From NCBI GenBank assembly GCA_000436695.1, contig HF992598.1, positions 26,652 through 90,651 on the forward strand: a DNA stretch of 64,000 bases. Reading direction: 5' to 3'. The position numbers and the translations under genes were made by a program. Under the pieces are notes generated by a model. It saw nothing but the letters and a program-made list of their open reading frames with translations, did no database searches and was not told the origin of the DNA. Positions 1-9,258 of the stretch are shown here, in pieces. The DNA comes from Prevotella sp. CAG:1185 (GTDB lineage Bacteria > Bacteroidota > Bacteroidia > Bacteroidales > Bacteroidaceae). Every line of letters starts with the position of its first letter. Position 1 is the first letter of the stretch.

Positions 1-532
1 GAAAGCCATAACCGACAAACTAACTCCGATAATCAATGCTCTTCGTGAGGCAGGCATTTCTGTTAAATTTGACGATGCTGACAACAAACGACCCGGCTTT
101 AAGTTTGCCGACTATGAGCTTAAAGGTGTTCCTGTACGTCTCGTAATGGGAGGACGCGATCTTGAAAACAACACTCTCGAGATTATGCGCCGTGATACAC
201 TTGAGAAAGAAACCGTTCCTGTTGACGGTATCGTTGAACGTGTTGAGAATCTGCTGAAAGAAATTCAGGACAATATGTTCAAGAAAGCCAAGGCATACCG
301 TGACGCACATATCTATGAATGTGACAACTACGATGAGTTTAAGGAAAAAATCAAGGACGGAGGTTTCTTCCTGTGTCCATGGGACGGCACTGCCGAAACC
401 GAGGCTAAAATCAAAGAAGAAACTCAGGCTACTATACGTTGTGTGCCATTTGATGTAGAACAGACACCTGGAACAGACATGGTTTCAGGCAAACCTTCAA
501 AATACAGAGTCATCATAGCACGCAGCTATTAA
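1..532 (+). CDS. proS: Prolyl-tRNA synthetase, C-terminal part (partial)
   Basis: The reading frame is open from base 2, and its beginning lies outside the window; about 176 C-terminal residues are visible. They match the end of the archaeal/eukaryote-like type of prolyl-tRNA synthetase: an anticodon-binding domain ([19 protein letters not shown], then [12 protein letters not shown]) followed by the small C-terminal domain containing [20 protein letters not shown]. The chain ends in Tyr (IIARSY); in this ProRS class the C-terminal tyrosine is known to reach toward the active site. The enzyme charges tRNA-Pro in the cytoplasm. A strong terminator follows 20 bases after the stop, so it is the last gene of its transcript. 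The family assignment is firm; the catalytic core cannot be checked here. Confidence 0.95.
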   Translation, partial: KAITDKLTPIINALREAGISVKFDDADNKRPGFKFADYELKGVPVRLVMGGRDLENNTLEIMRRDTLEKETVPVDGIVERVENLLKEIQDNMFKKAKAYRDAHIYECDNYDEFKEKIKDGGFFLCPWDGTAETEAKIKEETQATIRCVPFDVEQTPGTDMVSGKPSKYRVIIARSY

Positions 533-553
533 TCAGCTGTCACAATAAATATT

Positions 554-599
554 ATGAGAATGCAAAAAGCCTAGGCAATTTTGCATTCTCATATTTTTT
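554..599 (+). terminator. Rho-independent terminator of proS
   Basis: A perfect 14-bp stem (554-567 with 579-592) with an 11-base loop that itself contains the palindrome CCTAGG, followed by a T-run on the plus strand. It separates proS from the next gene. Confidence 0.9.
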
Positions 600-631
600 C
601 TAATACTAACAAGAGCACAACACACACATAA

Positions 632-1339
632 ATGAGCATCCTCACTGAATATATTCTACGCTTTATTAATCTTATTGCACCAAAACAATGTGTAGTATGC
701 GGCAATCGACTGGCAATAAGTGAAGACGTTATATGTTCAATATGCAACCTGCACATGCCGAGGACATATTTCTCAAAAAAGCCTTATGAAAATAATATGG
801 CAAAACTATTCTGGGGACAAATAAAAATAGAGAAAGCAACGGCACTATTTTTCTATGAGCCACATTCAGAAATGAGCCGAATCATACTTTCCCTAAAATA
901 TCTTGATCATCCGGAAACAGGCGAACTCATGGGAAGAATGCTGGCAGAAGAAGCAAATAGAGACAATTTTTTTGACGGTATAGACTTTATCATACCCATA
1001 CCTTTAACAAGAAAAAGGCAAAGAAAACGCGGATACAATCAAAGTATGGAAATAGCACGTGGCATAAATGAGATAACAAAAATCAAAATCATAAGCAATG
1101 CCGTAATAAGAAAAACATTTAAGACCAGTCAGACAAAAATGAACAGATGGCAACGGCAAGCCAATGTCAAAGATGTATTTGCCATCGGCAAAAAGTTTGA
1201 CTTGAACAACAAGCATATTCTTATAGTTGACGATGTTGTCACAACCGGCTCTACAATAATAGCATGCGCGCAAAAGATAGCCGAAAACTACAATAACGTA
1301 AAATTCAGCATTATGTCTCTAGGATTCACAAAACACTGA
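632..1339 (+). CDS. comF: ComF family protein (amidophosphoribosyltransferase-like)
   Basis: A 235-residue protein of the ComF/GntX family. It has an N-terminal four-cysteine zinc-finger-like site (C20-x2-C23 and C35-x2-C38) and a C-terminal type I phosphoribosyltransferase fold with the PRPP-binding signature IVDDVVTTGST near residues 198-208. The middle segment FIIPIPLTRKRQRKRGYNQS is typical of the family. ComF is needed for DNA uptake in naturally transformable bacteria, but the family is widespread and the biochemical role is unclear. It lies alone between the proS terminator and a convergent glycosyltransferase. A comEC-like gene is present about 20 kb away. Family assignment is secure; involvement in transformation is inference. 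Confidence 0.9.
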   Translation: MSILTEYILRFINLIAPKQCVVCGNRLAISEDVICSICNLHMPRTYFSKKPYENNMAKLFWGQIKIEKATALFFYEPHSEMSRIILSLKYLDHPETGELMGRMLAEEANRDNFFDGIDFIIPIPLTRKRQRKRGYNQSMEIARGINEITKIKIISNAVIRKTFKTSQTKMNRWQRQANVKDVFAIGKKFDLNNKHILIVDDVVTTGSTIIACAQKIAENYNNVKFSIMSLGFTKH

Positions 1340-1382
1340 CGACAAAAGTTCAATATTGTAAAAGGCATTTGCCAAATGACGT

Positions 1383-2405
1383 TCAATGGGTCTTCAGGTC
1401 AGAATATTTTTTGCGACCTTTCACATAATATTGCCACAATAAAGAAAATCTATAAATACCGACAATATTCTCAGTCTTACGCATTTGCTGTACCTTACTT
1501 CTGATTCCAACATACTCCGGCAACCACTTCTTAAAATCTCTTCGGGCTTTAACGATAGCCTTAAAATCTCCGACACAACCTGTAAGTAAAGACTTAAATG
1601 CGGCGACATAATCCAATATCATTCTGGCACGCATAACTTTATTCAGCTCACTGTCGGGCAAATTTTTATAAAGCATCAACAGATTATTGCGGAAATTAAG
1701 GTATGTCTTCATCGGATTATTCTTAGGTAAGGTTCCGCCACCAACATGAAAGACAAAGCTATCAGGTATACAGAATATTTTACGCCCCATCAGACGAAGG
1801 CGCCAACACAAGTCTATCTCCTCATTATGAGCGAAGAAACGGGCATCAAATCCTCCTGAAAGTTTAAAATCCGAAGAACGTATCATCAGACAAGCCCCCG
1901 TGGCCCACAACACCTCTACATCATAATCATATTGCCCATTATCTGTCTCAACAAAATCAAATATGCGACCACGGCAAAACGGATAGCCATATCTGTCAAG
2001 ATAACCGCCACACGCCCCGGCATATTCAAATGAATCTCTGTCATTTTCAGACAACAACTTCGGCTGACATGCCGCCACTTCTTTATGATTATCCATAAAC
2101 TCTATCAGCGGCGACAACCAATGATGAGACACCTCAACATCTGAATTGAGCAAGACATAATACTCTGCATCAATCTTCTCAAGAGCTTTATTATATCCTT
2201 CGGCAAATCCCCAGTTCTTGTCAAGCAGCACTAAACGAACTTCAGGAAAATGTTGTTTTAAAAGTTCGACAGAATTATCCGTTGAAGCATTGTCGGCAAC
2301 ATAAACAGTGGCATCCTTGCGTGAATATTCAAGCACATTAGGCAAAAAACGCGTCAACATATTTGCCCCGTTCCAATTAAGTATTACAATCGCAACCTTT
2401 TCCAT
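1383..2405 (-). CDS. Glycosyltransferase family 2
   Basis: A 340-residue GT-A fold glycosyltransferase. The N-terminus VAIVILNWNGANML is the nucleotide-sugar binding strand and loop. DNAST (about residue 40) and LLNSDVEV (about residue 88, in the position of the metal-binding DxD) follow, and the later FFAHNEEIDLCWRLR is the acceptor-side motif common in rhamnosyl/galactosyl-transferases of family 2. No membrane-spanning segment is evident. The start codon directly abuts the stop of the upstream mtaB gene, so the two are probably co-transcribed. Donor and acceptor cannot be inferred; a role in surface polysaccharide synthesis is likely but unproven. Confidence 0.9.
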   Translation of the reverse strand: MEKVAIVILNWNGANMLTRFLPNVLEYSRKDATVYVADNASTDNSVELLKQHFPEVRLVLLDKNWGFAEGYNKALEKIDAEYYVLLNSDVEVSHHWLSPLIEFMDNHKEVAACQPKLLSENDRDSFEYAGACGGYLDRYGYPFCRGRIFDFVETDNGQYDYDVEVLWATGACLMIRSSDFKLSGGFDARFFAHNEEIDLCWRLRLMGRKIFCIPDSFVFHVGGGTLPKNNPMKTYLNFRNNLLMLYKNLPDSELNKVMRARMILDYVAAFKSLLTGCVGDFKAIVKARRDFKKWLPEYVGIRSKVQQMRKTENIVGIYRFSLLWQYYVKGRKKYSDLKTH

Positions 2406-3743
2406 TTACAATAAAGCTTTTAATGCCGTTTTATCATGATTAAATTCTCCGAGACGAACATTTACAAGTTGGTTATCCAGTCTGTCGTTATCAGGTAACG
2501 GCGGCAATTCAACACGAATATAATTTTTTGTAAAGCCGTGCATTGCCTTTCCCTTTGCAGCCTTTTCAAACAACACTTCTGCCTCTTTACCTATAAAACG
2601 CTCGTAAAATGCGTGTGTCTTACACTCTGACATATCAAGAAGACGTTTGCTGCGCAATTTTTTATCACTGTCAGACACTATATAAGGTATCTTCAGCGCC
2701 ATTGTGCCCGGTCGCTCTGAATATGGAAATACATGAAGCTGCGTTACGTCAAGCGACTCCAAAAAATTATAAGTCTCCTCAAACAGTTCAGGACGCTCGC
2801 CGCGTGTTCCAACCATTACATCTACACCAATAAAGGCATCAGGCATAACTTTCTTTATTAAATTTATCTTATGTGCAAACAATGCTGTATCATAACGACG
2901 ATGCATCAGACGCAACACTTCATCCGACCCACTCTGAAGCGGGATGTGGAAATGCGGCATGAAAGCCCTGCTCTGAGCACAATATTCAATAAGTTCGTCA
3001 TCAAGCAAATCAGGCTCAATGCTGCTTATACGATAACGGTGTATGCCCTCCACCTTGTCAAGGGCTTTAACCAGATCAACAAAACGCTCATGAGTTGTTT
3101 CGCCAAAATCGCCTATATTAACTCCGGTAAGAACAATTTCCTTGCCACCCTCAGCTGCGGCATTCTCAGCCTGTTCAACAAGTGATGCTATACTTGGATT
3201 GCGACTGAAACCTCGAGCATAAGGTATTGTACAATATGTACAGAAATAGTTACAACCATCCTGTACTTTAAGAAAATATCTTGTTCTGTTTCCGCGCGAA
3301 CAACTTGGCGCAAAGGTCTTAATGTCCTTTGTCTTTTCAGTATAATAGCGGTGTAATGCCCCTTCAGTTTTAGTTCCGCTCCACGCCTCAGACAAAAACT
3401 GAATAAGATTTGCCTTCTCATTGGCACCAAGCACCAAATCAACTCCATCAATACGGCTCACTGTTTCGGGTTTTAACTGAGCATAACATCCTGTTACAAC
3501 AACAAAAGCTCCAGGATGATTGCGCACCATCCTGTGTATGGCCTGACGACATTTATGATCAGCAACTTCAGTAACAGAACAAGTATTTATTATACATATA
3601 TCAGCCACTTCGCCATCTTCGACTGTACGCACACCCATATCAGACAACAAACGTCCAAACGTTGATGTCTCAGAGAAATTAAGTTTACAGCCAAGAGTAA
3701 AATAGGCTGCCTTCTTGCCCTGAAAGGCCGATGTATCTATCAT
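2406..3743 (-). CDS. mtaB: tRNA t6A37 methylthiotransferase MtaB
   Basis: A 445-residue radical-SAM methylthiotransferase that converts t6A to ms2t6A at position 37 of tRNAs. The N-terminal UPF0004 domain carries three cluster cysteines (C19, C55, C86). The radical-SAM motif CxxxCxxC is at residues 164, 168 and 171 (CNYFCTYC), and a C-terminal TRAM-like region ends the protein. The length and the sequence TLGCKLNFSE favour MtaB over MiaB or RimO. A -7 promoter element occurs about 230 bp upstream (3977-3984). The next gene on the transcript is the glycosyltransferase, with no spacer. Confidence 0.93.
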   Translation of the reverse strand: MIDTSAFQGKKAAYFTLGCKLNFSETSTFGRLLSDMGVRTVEDGEVADICIINTCSVTEVADHKCRQAIHRMVRNHPGAFVVVTGCYAQLKPETVSRIDGVDLVLGANEKANLIQFLSEAWSGTKTEGALHRYYTEKTKDIKTFAPSCSRGNRTRYFLKVQDGCNYFCTYCTIPYARGFSRNPSIASLVEQAENAAAEGGKEIVLTGVNIGDFGETTHERFVDLVKALDKVEGIHRYRISSIEPDLLDDELIEYCAQSRAFMPHFHIPLQSGSDEVLRLMHRRYDTALFAHKINLIKKVMPDAFIGVDVMVGTRGERPELFEETYNFLESLDVTQLHVFPYSERPGTMALKIPYIVSDSDKKLRSKRLLDMSECKTHAFYERFIGKEAEVLFEKAAKGKAMHGFTKNYIRVELPPLPDNDRLDNQLVNVRLGEFNHDKTALKALL

Positions 3744-4152
3744 ATTTTATTTTTACTTTTTGTTTACCATGTCCGGCAACAAACTACATAAAGCCGAACT
3801 TTAATCATACACATATTCCCCCAGCTAACTTTTACATATAAGAAGAATTAATTCATATATAATCCATCTAAAATAATCATTCAATGCCGGGATAACTCTT
3901 TTTCTCATGCAAATCACCTTATATAATATATATGTGAATGCTTATTTACAAGAGTTTTATCTTATTTTTCTTGATGCAAAGATAATAAAAAGTAGGAAAT
4001 AAAGCCCTAAGCAAAAACCTTTTATTAACAAGGGCCTTTTGTTAATAGAAATTAACAGTTTGCATTTTATTGATTATCAGCTACTTACAAAAAAGTTACA
4101 AAAAAGTATGAAAAAAAACACTAAAAGCAGAACAACGTATCAAAAAAATGTT
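3744..4152. other. Intergenic region upstream of mtaB, no gene seen
   Basis: AT-rich divergent spacer between mtaB (minus) and a small lipoprotein gene (plus). A minus-strand -7-like element TATCTTTG lies at 3977-3984 but lacks a well-placed -33 TTTG. A 27-codon minus-strand frame (3825-3908) is present but has no support as a gene. No RNA gene was recognised. Confidence 0.5.
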
Positions 4153-4160
4153 TACCTTTG
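4153..4160 (+). promoter_or_regulatory. -7 promoter element of the small lipoprotein gene
   Basis: TACCTTTG matches the Bacteroidetes -7 consensus TAnnTTTG and lies 51 bases before the start codon at 4212. A convincing -33 TTTG at the usual distance is not seen. Confidence 0.6.
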
Positions 4161-4211
4161 CATCGTTTTAATAAACAAATGATTGTTTTACAGATTTAAA
4201 AAGCAAAGAAA

Positions 4212-4367
4212 ATGAAAAAATTAGTTTTAATGTTCGTAGCTATCGCAGCTATCTCTTTCGCATCTTGTGGTAACAAAACAGCTCAGGCTGAGGGTGCTGA
4301 CACAACAGATACAGCTGCTGTTGACACTGTTTCTGCTGATACAGCTGCTGCTGATACAGCTAAATAA
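4212..4367 (+). CDS. Small Ala/Thr/Asp-rich lipoprotein (51 residues)
   Basis: A 51-codon gene with a clear type II signal peptide: MKKLVLMFVAIAAISF followed by the lipobox ASC, so the mature protein is a lipidated peptide of only about 32 residues. The mature part is low complexity, built from repeats of DTTDTAAVDTVSADTAAADTA: acidic, hydroxyl- and alanine-rich. It is preceded by AAAGAAA and a TACCTTTG -7 element and followed by a strong terminator, so it is a monocistronic unit. Codon use is dominated by GCT and ACA, as in highly expressed genes. Similar tiny lipoproteins occur in Bacteroidales; no function is known to me. It may be an abundant surface or periplasmic filler, analogous in logic only to Braun's lipoprotein. 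Confidence 0.85.
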   Translation: MKKLVLMFVAIAAISFASCGNKTAQAEGADTTDTAAVDTVSADTAAADTAK

Positions 4368-4395
4368 TTTAGCTACAACAGTTAAAAGGAGATTG

Positions 4396-4428
4396 AAAAC
4401 CGCAGGACTAAGTCCTGCGGTTTTTGCG
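4396..4428 (+). terminator. Rho-independent terminator after the small lipoprotein
   Basis: Near-perfect palindrome with arms at 4396-4409 and 4411-4424 (AAAACCGCAGGACT and its complement), ending in a T-run; about 30 bases after the stop codon. Confidence 0.92.
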
Positions 4429-4510
4429 TTTATAGACATCAAATGACTTGCTTACATAAATAATAACAAACATCACTTCAGCAGGTACAATATACGGCTA
4501 ATTGCTCTCT

Positions 4511-4576
4511 AAAAGGTATGCTTTCATATTATAAAATGCCACCTTTTACAAGCCAAAACGGCATGTTTTAAACAGC
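4511..4576. repeat. 22-bp-period palindromic repeat array A (3 units)
   Basis: Three units begin at 4511, 4533 and 4555, exactly 22 bp apart. Each begins with AAAA and has, ten bases after the first G-position, a CTTTT/GTTTT-like half (AAAAGGTATGCTTTC; AAAATGCCACCTTTT; AAAACGGCATGTTTT). The same layout recurs at about 32.9, 41.6 and 53.9 kb. It lies between the lipoprotein terminator and the large inverted repeat. Confidence 0.8.
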
Positions 4577-4594
4577 ATTATAAAGTTTAAAAAG

Positions 4595-4801
4595 ACTCAT
4601 CACTCGTCACATTTAGCCATAACTTATTGAAAATAAGAACATTAAGATGTGACAAGTTATATTTTAAACTCATCACAGTACAATAAGTCAACACAAATCA
4701 GGAAAATAGTAATGAGGATGTGATGAGTTCCGTTTTTAACTTATCACAGCATAATACGTTTACTTTCAATAAGTTATGGCTAAATGTGACAAGTGATGAG
4801 T
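4595..4801. repeat. Large inverted-repeat element with nested hairpins
   Basis: Outer arms of 38 bp (4595-4632 and 4764-4801) are complementary with one mismatch. Inside are two smaller hairpins: about 4648-4678, pairing TGTGACAAGTT with AACTCATCACA imperfectly, and 4720-4748, pairing TGTGATGAGTT with AACTTATCACA with one mismatch. The whole could fold as a junction of three helices of roughly 207 nt. It sits between convergent gene ends. The words ACTCATCACT and ATGTGACAAGT recur at 24.07-24.19 kb. Confidence 0.85.
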
Positions 4802-4843
4802 TTTTAATAAAATTTTTTTCGGATAAGCTCCATTATTAGAATA

Positions 4844-4883
4844 AAAAACGAAGGCGGCATCAATTGATACCACCTTCGTTTTT
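4844..4883. terminator. Terminator of carB (works on either strand)
   Basis: Stem AAAAACGAAGG / CCTTCGTTTTT with an inner CAATTG palindrome in the loop; T-runs are present on both strands. It lies 22 bp beyond the carB stop codon. Confidence 0.88.
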
Positions 4884-4904
4884 AAATATATTACATATAA
4901 TATT

Positions 4905-7900
4905 TTATTTATATTCAGCCCATGACTTGATGTCAATGTCATCTAACTTAACTCGACAGAATGCGTTAATGAATGCACTTGCCAAACGTCCGTTAGTGAT
5001 GAGAGGCACATTGAGATCGATAGCGGCACGACGAATCTTGTAGCCGTTTGAAAGCTCGCTGGCAGTAAGATCCTTAGGAATATTTACCACCATGTCAATC
5101 TCATGATTATGAAGCATGTCAAGGGCCTGAGGCTTCTTATCCTTATCAGACGGCCAATAAACAAGCGTATTCTCTATTCCGTTTTCTGTAAGATACTTAG
5201 AAGAACCTACAGTAGCATAAAGTTTATATCCGTTATTAACCAGCTGACGTGCCGCATCCAGCATGTCTGCCTTTTGCTTTGCACCACCTGTAGAAAGAAG
5301 AATATTCTTCTTTGGTATACGATGACCTACGGAAAGCATGCTCTTCAGCAATGCTGTATTTGTGTCGTCACCAAGACATCCAACCTCACCGGTTGAAGCC
5401 ATATCTACGCCAAGCACCGGATCGGCCTTCTGCAGACGGTTAAACGAGAACTGACTGGCCTTAATACCAACATAATCAAGGTCGAACAAAGTCTTCTCAG
5501 GCTTTTCTACCGGCAGACCGAGCATAACCTTTGTAGCAAGCTCTATAAGATTTATCTTAAGAACCTTGCTTACAAACGGGAATGAACGCGATGCACGCAG
5601 GTTACACTCAATTACCTTTATATCATTTTCGCGGGCAAGGAACTGTATGTTAAATGGTCCGCTGATGTGCAGTTCCTGAGCAATCATCTTGCTGACACGC
5701 TTTATGCGGCGTATTGTTTCGCAATAAAGTTTCTGCGGCGGGAACTGTATTGTAGCATCACCTGAGTGAACACCGGCAAACTCGATATGTTCGCTGATTG
5801 CGTAAGCAATGATTTCACCATTCTTGGCAACAGCATCCATCTCAACCTCTTTGGCATGCTCGATAAACTGACTTACAACAACAGGATGGTCTTCAGAAAC
5901 ATTGGCTGCAAGTTTGAGGAAGCGCTCAAGCTCTTCCTTGTTTGAACATACGTTCATTGCCGCACCAGAAAGCACGTAAGAAGGACGAACCAATACAGGG
6001 AAGCCCACACGGTCGATAAACTTGTTGATATCATCCATTGAAGTCAGTGCGCTCCACTCTGGCTGGTCTATGCCGTTGCGTCCAAGCATTGAAGAGAACT
6101 TGGCACGGTCTTCGGCATTGTCAATATCCTTTGCAGACGTTCCAAGGATAGGAACATTCTGCGCGTCAAGACGCATTGCAAGGTTGTTAGGAATCTGTCC
6201 GCCTGTTGATACGATTACGCCGTAAGGACATTCAAGGTCGATGATATCCATTACGCGCTCGAATGTAAGCTCATCGAAGTAAAGACGGTCGCACATATCA
6301 TAGTCGGTAGACACCGTCTCGGGGTTATAGTTTATCATTATGCTGCGATAACCCTGCTTGCGTATAGTGTTAAGTGCCTGAACGCCGCACCAGTCGAACT
6401 CAACAGAACTTCCGATACGATATGCACCAGAACCAAGAACTATGATTGAACGCTTGTCGTTCTCAAATGTAATGTCGCTCTTGACGCCTGCGTATGTAAC
6501 GTAAAGATAGTTGGTCTGTGCAGGATATTCAGCAGCCAGCGTATCTATCTGCTTTACAACAGGCAGAATGCCGTAGCTCTTGCGTAGCTGGCGGATAACG
6601 AGTCCGGCCTTTGCCATATTGCCAAGTTCCTGCTCCAATCCGACTGCACGTGCTATCTGGAAATCGGTAAATCCATATATTTTAGCAGTACGCAGCAACT
6701 CTTTGTCAAGCACATTGACGCTCTTACACTTCTTCAAAGTTTCGTCAATGTCAATGATGTGCTTCAGCTTATAAAGGAACCATTTGTCAATCTTCGTAAG
6801 TTCATGTATCTGGTCTATAGTATAGCCCTTATGCATGGCCTTAGATATGATGAATATACGCTTGTCTGTAGGCTCACGTAAAGCAGCGTCAATATTGTCA
6901 ATCTCAAGTTCCTTGTTCTCAACAAATCCGTGCATGCCCTGTCCTATCATACGCAGACCTTTCTGAATGGCCTCTTCAAAATTGCGACCTATTGCCATAA
7001 CCTCGCCTACAGACTTCATAGAAGAACCGAGTTCGCGGTCAACGCCACGGAATTTGCTCAAGTCCCAACGAGGTATCTTACATACAACGTAGTCGAGTGC
7101 CGGCTCAAAGAAAGCGCTTGTAGTCTTTGTAACAGAGTTTTTAAGTTCAAAGAGTCCATAGCCCAAACCTAGTTTTGCTGCAACAAATGCCAACGGATAA
7201 CCGGTTGCCTTAGATGCAAGAGCCGAACTGCGGCTAAGACGTGCATTAACCTCAATGACACGATAATCCTCGCTCTTCGGGTCGAACGCATACTGAACGT
7301 TACACTCACCTACGATACCGATATGACGGATAATCTTTATTGAAAGCGCACGCAGCTTATGATACTCGCTGTTAGTAAGTGTCTGTGAAGGAGCTATAAC
7401 TATACTCTCTCCTGTATGTATGCCGAGCGGGTCGAAGTTTTCCATGTTGCAGACAGTTATACAGTTGTCATATCTGTCTCTTACGACCTCATACTCTATT
7501 TCTTTCCATCCTTTAAGGCTCTTCTCTACCAACACCTGTGGAGAGAACGAGAATGCTTTCTCTGCAAGCTTGTCAAGTTCTTCCTCGTTATCGCAGAATC
7601 CACTGCCGAGACCACCGAGAGCATAAGCGGCACGGATAATGACAGGATAACCAAGATCGGCAGCAGCCTTACGTGCCTGTTCTATAGTCTCGCAGGCTTC
7701 ACTCTTGATTGTCTTTACGTCAATCTCGTTAAGCCTGTCAACAAAGAGTTCGCGGTCTTCTGTATCCATAATGGCCTGAACAGGTGTGCCGAGCACTTTA
7801 ACATTATATTTTTCGAGTACCCCACTCTTGTATAATTCAACACCGCAGTTAAGAGCGGTCTGACCTCCAAACGACAACAATATGCCGTCGGGACGCTCTT

Positions 7901-8135
7901 TCTCGATTACACGCTCTACAAAATAAGGCTGAACAGGCAAGAAATAAATCTGGTCTGCAACGCCTTCTGATGTCTGAACGGTTGCAATGTTAGGATTTAT
8001 AAGAACAGTTTTAACGCCTTCTTCTCTCAAAGCCTTCAAGGCTTGTGAACCGGAATAGTCGAACTCGCCGGCTTCGCCAATCTTCAATGCGCCGGAACCA
8101 AGAAGCAGAACTTTCTTTATATCATTATATTTCAT
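4905..8135 (-). CDS. carB: Carbamoyl-phosphate synthase large subunit
   Basis: 1076 residues, the normal length. It makes carbamoyl phosphate from bicarbonate, two ATP and ammonia supplied by CarA, for pyrimidine and arginine synthesis. Two homologous ATP-grasp halves are visible: the first begins VLLLGSGALKIGEAGEFDYSG, the second SIIVLGSGAYRIGSSVEFDW near residue 560. The oligomerisation region lies between them, and a C-terminal MGS-like allosteric domain (IPKKNILLSTGG onward, about 940-1076) follows. Residue patterns such as EVNARLSRSSALASKATGYPLA are intact. carA lies 46 bp upstream on the same strand, so they are co-transcribed; a terminator follows. Confidence 0.97.
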   Translation of the reverse strand: MKYNDIKKVLLLGSGALKIGEAGEFDYSGSQALKALREEGVKTVLINPNIATVQTSEGVADQIYFLPVQPYFVERVIEKERPDGILLSFGGQTALNCGVELYKSGVLEKYNVKVLGTPVQAIMDTEDRELFVDRLNEIDVKTIKSEACETIEQARKAAADLGYPVIIRAAYALGGLGSGFCDNEEELDKLAEKAFSFSPQVLVEKSLKGWKEIEYEVVRDRYDNCITVCNMENFDPLGIHTGESIVIAPSQTLTNSEYHKLRALSIKIIRHIGIVGECNVQYAFDPKSEDYRVIEVNARLSRSSALASKATGYPLAFVAAKLGLGYGLFELKNSVTKTTSAFFEPALDYVVCKIPRWDLSKFRGVDRELGSSMKSVGEVMAIGRNFEEAIQKGLRMIGQGMHGFVENKELEIDNIDAALREPTDKRIFIISKAMHKGYTIDQIHELTKIDKWFLYKLKHIIDIDETLKKCKSVNVLDKELLRTAKIYGFTDFQIARAVGLEQELGNMAKAGLVIRQLRKSYGILPVVKQIDTLAAEYPAQTNYLYVTYAGVKSDITFENDKRSIIVLGSGAYRIGSSVEFDWCGVQALNTIRKQGYRSIMINYNPETVSTDYDMCDRLYFDELTFERVMDIIDLECPYGVIVSTGGQIPNNLAMRLDAQNVPILGTSAKDIDNAEDRAKFSSMLGRNGIDQPEWSALTSMDDINKFIDRVGFPVLVRPSYVLSGAAMNVCSNKEELERFLKLAANVSEDHPVVVSQFIEHAKEVEMDAVAKNGEIIAYAISEHIEFAGVHSGDATIQFPPQKLYCETIRRIKRVSKMIAQELHISGPFNIQFLARENDIKVIECNLRASRSFPFVSKVLKINLIELATKVMLGLPVEKPEKTLFDLDYVGIKASQFSFNRLQKADPVLGVDMASTGEVGCLGDDTNTALLKSMLSVGHRIPKKNILLSTGGAKQKADMLDAARQLVNNGYKLYATVGSSKYLTENGIENTLVYWPSDKDKKPQALDMLHNHEIDMVVNIPKDLTASELSNGYKIRRAAIDLNVPLITNGRLASAFINAFCRVKLDDIDIKSWAEYK

Positions 8136-8181
8136 GTCTTTTCTATTTATGCAATTATATTAACTGCCTGTTAAACATATT

Positions 8182-9258
8182 TTATTTCAACGCATCTACA
8201 AACTTGTCAAACATAAACTCTGTGTCTACAGGACCTGAACAAGCCTCTGGATGGAACTGGCTTGAGAACCAAGGATTTGTCTTGTGGCGTATGCCTTCGT
8301 TACTGCCGTCGTTCATATTGACAAAAAGTTCTTCCCAGTCTTTACCTAAAGTAGAAGCATCTACGGCATATCCATGGTTTTGACTTGTAACGTAGCAATT
8401 AGTTGTACCAACCATGCGTACAGGCTGATTGTGAGAGCGATGACCATATTTCAGTTTATAGATCTTAGCGCCGCCGGCTTTTGCCAACAACTGGTTACCC
8501 ATACAGATTCCGCATATTGGCTTAGTTGAAAGACTCATCTGCTTTCTTATTATATTAACCGCATCCTCACACATATCCGGGTCACCAGGACCATTGGCAA
8601 GGAAAAGTCCGTCGAAGTCCATATCCGTATAATCATAATTCCAAGGAACACGTATCACTTCAACTCCACGGTTAAGCAGACATCTGATAATATTATTTTT
8701 CACTCCGCAGTCAACAAGAACGACCTTCTTGCCGGCTCCTTCGTTGTAACGTATAATCTCTTTGCAGCTAACCTTGTCAACAAAATTGACACCTTCGTAA
8801 TCGGCTGTAGGAATATTGTCCGGCTCATCATCAAACAATATCTTTCCCATCATGACGCCATGCTCACGCAACACTTTAGTAAGTTCGCGCGTGTCAATGC
8901 CAGTTATGCCGGGAACGTGTTCGCGCTTGAGCCAGTCGGCAAGACTCTCAACAGCATTCCAATGAGAATACATCTCGCTGTAGTCTGCGACAATTATTGC
9001 CGACGCATATATCTTATCACTTTCCATGAAAGTGGCAATGCCATTACTCTCAACAGAGAATGGCGGAACGCCATAGTTTCCAACCAGCGGATATGTAAGA
9101 ACCATCAGCTGACCTGCATAAGACGGGTCGGTAAGGCTCTCAGGATAGCCCATCATAGCCGTATTAAACACCACCTCGCCAGCTACGGGAGAGTCGTATC
9201 CGAATGACTTTCCACGAAATTTTGTGCCGTCCTCTAAGACTAAAGTTACATTTTTCAT
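8182..9258 (-). CDS. carA: Carbamoyl-phosphate synthase small subunit (glutaminase)
   Basis: 358 residues. It hydrolyses glutamine and passes ammonia to CarB. The N-terminal CPSase small-chain domain (LVLEDGTKFRGKSFG, FNTAMMGYPESLTDPSY) is followed by a class I amidotransferase domain with nucleophile C252 in CGICMGNQLLAKAGG and the catalytic His/Glu in SSQFHPEA. The motif has Asn where many CarA proteins have His (GICxGHQ); this variant is, to my knowledge, usual for Bacteroidales. Order on the transcript is purF, carA, carB. Confidence 0.97.
   Translation of the reverse strand: MKNVTLVLEDGTKFRGKSFGYDSPVAGEVVFNTAMMGYPESLTDPSYAGQLMVLTYPLVGNYGVPPFSVESNGIATFMESDKIYASAIIVADYSEMYSHWNAVESLADWLKREHVPGITGIDTRELTKVLREHGVMMGKILFDDEPDNIPTADYEGVNFVDKVSCKEIIRYNEGAGKKVVLVDCGVKNNIIRCLLNRGVEVIRVPWNYDYTDMDFDGLFLANGPGDPDMCEDAVNIIRKQMSLSTKPICGICMGNQLLAKAGGAKIYKLKYGHRSHNQPVRMVGTTNCYVTSQNHGYAVDASTLGKDWEELFVNMNDGSNEGIRHKTNPWFSSQFHPEACSGPVDTEFMFDKFVDALK

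Noticed and set aside
3825..3908. 27-codon minus-strand frame upstream of mtaB
   Set aside because: Too short to judge, no ribosome-binding site, no similarity known to me.
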